Assembly (NCBI GenBank): GCA_002403905.1 | Contig: DHIR01000190.1 | Span: 1 to 8,139, forward strand | Source of the DNA: Mucilaginibacter sp. UBA4741 | Lineage (GTDB): Bacteria; Bacteroidota; Bacteroidia; Sphingobacteriales; Sphingobacteriaceae | Direction of reading: 5' to 3' | DNA length: 8,139 nt | Part shown: positions 8,094-8,139 of the stretch, one piece after another | Layout of the letters: the number at the start of each line of letters is the position of its first letter | Numbering within the stretch: the stretch's first letter is position 1 | The notes under the pieces: model-generated | Seen by the model: the letters and a program-made list of their open reading frames with translations, nothing else | Databases searched by the model: none | Told to the model about the DNA's origin: nothing | Program-made: the position numbers and the translations under genes

Positions 8094-8139
8094 GCATTTA
8101 CCTTTGGTGTGTTTATTTTTTATTGGCAAAGGTAAAAGC
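8094..8139. repeat. Imperfect 13-bp inverted repeat at the window edge
   Basis: GCATTTACCTTTG (8094-8106) pairs with CAAAGGTAAAAGC (8127-8139) at 12 of 13 positions, 10 of them uninterrupted. The arms enclose a 20-base T-rich spacer. There is no T-run after the right arm within the window, so it is not a clear terminator. It lies in 93 bases (8047-8139) with no intact gene, just past the stop of the broken GH92 fragment. It could be a chance palindrome, a regulatory hairpin, or part of an element continuing off-window. Faint GH92-like words appear nearby in two different frames (RPFS at about 8083-8094 and FGVF after it), so this stretch may be further decayed GH92 sequence. Confidence 0.4.

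Noticed and set aside
1..8139. CRISPR array, tRNA, rRNA or insertion sequence
   Set aside because: No regularly spaced direct repeats, cloverleaf-like sequence, transposase-like frame or paired terminal repeats were seen.

Overview
The window reads as part of a polysaccharide utilisation locus (PUL) from a member of the Bacteroidota. The organism call rests on a SusC/SusD pair, a DUF3823 lipoprotein, start codons without Shine-Dalgarno sites and A+T-leaning coding sequence. The style resembles Sphingobacteriaceae such as Mucilaginibacter or Pedobacter, but the genus is only an impression. Every supported gene is on the + strand.

Layout. Bases 1-2544 hold the 3' part of a susC-like TonB-dependent outer-membrane transporter gene; its start lies left of the window. 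A susD-like glycan-binding lipoprotein gene follows after 12 bases (2557-4479), and a DUF3823 lipoprotein gene after another 10 (4490-5242). These three form a tight transport and capture operon. It is closed by a hairpin with a perfect 14-bp stem (5244-5289). Only 16 bases past the stem starts a gene for a 729-residue secreted protein (5306-7495). This protein looks like a three-part glycoside hydrolase: a TIM-barrel-like region, a glutamine-amidotransferase-like region and a C-terminal beta-rich region. I cannot place it in a named family. After 48 bases without a gene comes the 5' end of a GH92-type (alpha-mannosidase family) gene (7544-8046). It is broken by a one-base frameshift, probably an internal deletion, and a stop codon. 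The last 93 bases show no intact gene and contain an imperfect 13-bp inverted repeat.

How the parts would work together. SusD and the DUF3823 protein would hold glycan at the cell surface, SusC would import oligosaccharides using TonB energy, and the secreted enzymes would trim the glycan. The GH92 remnant is the only substrate clue and points to mannose-containing glycans such as N-glycans or mannan. If the break is real, the locus has lost an enzyme it once encoded.

Most worth a second look are the unclassified 729-residue protein, the GH92 pseudogene, and the hairpin that separates transport genes from enzyme genes.
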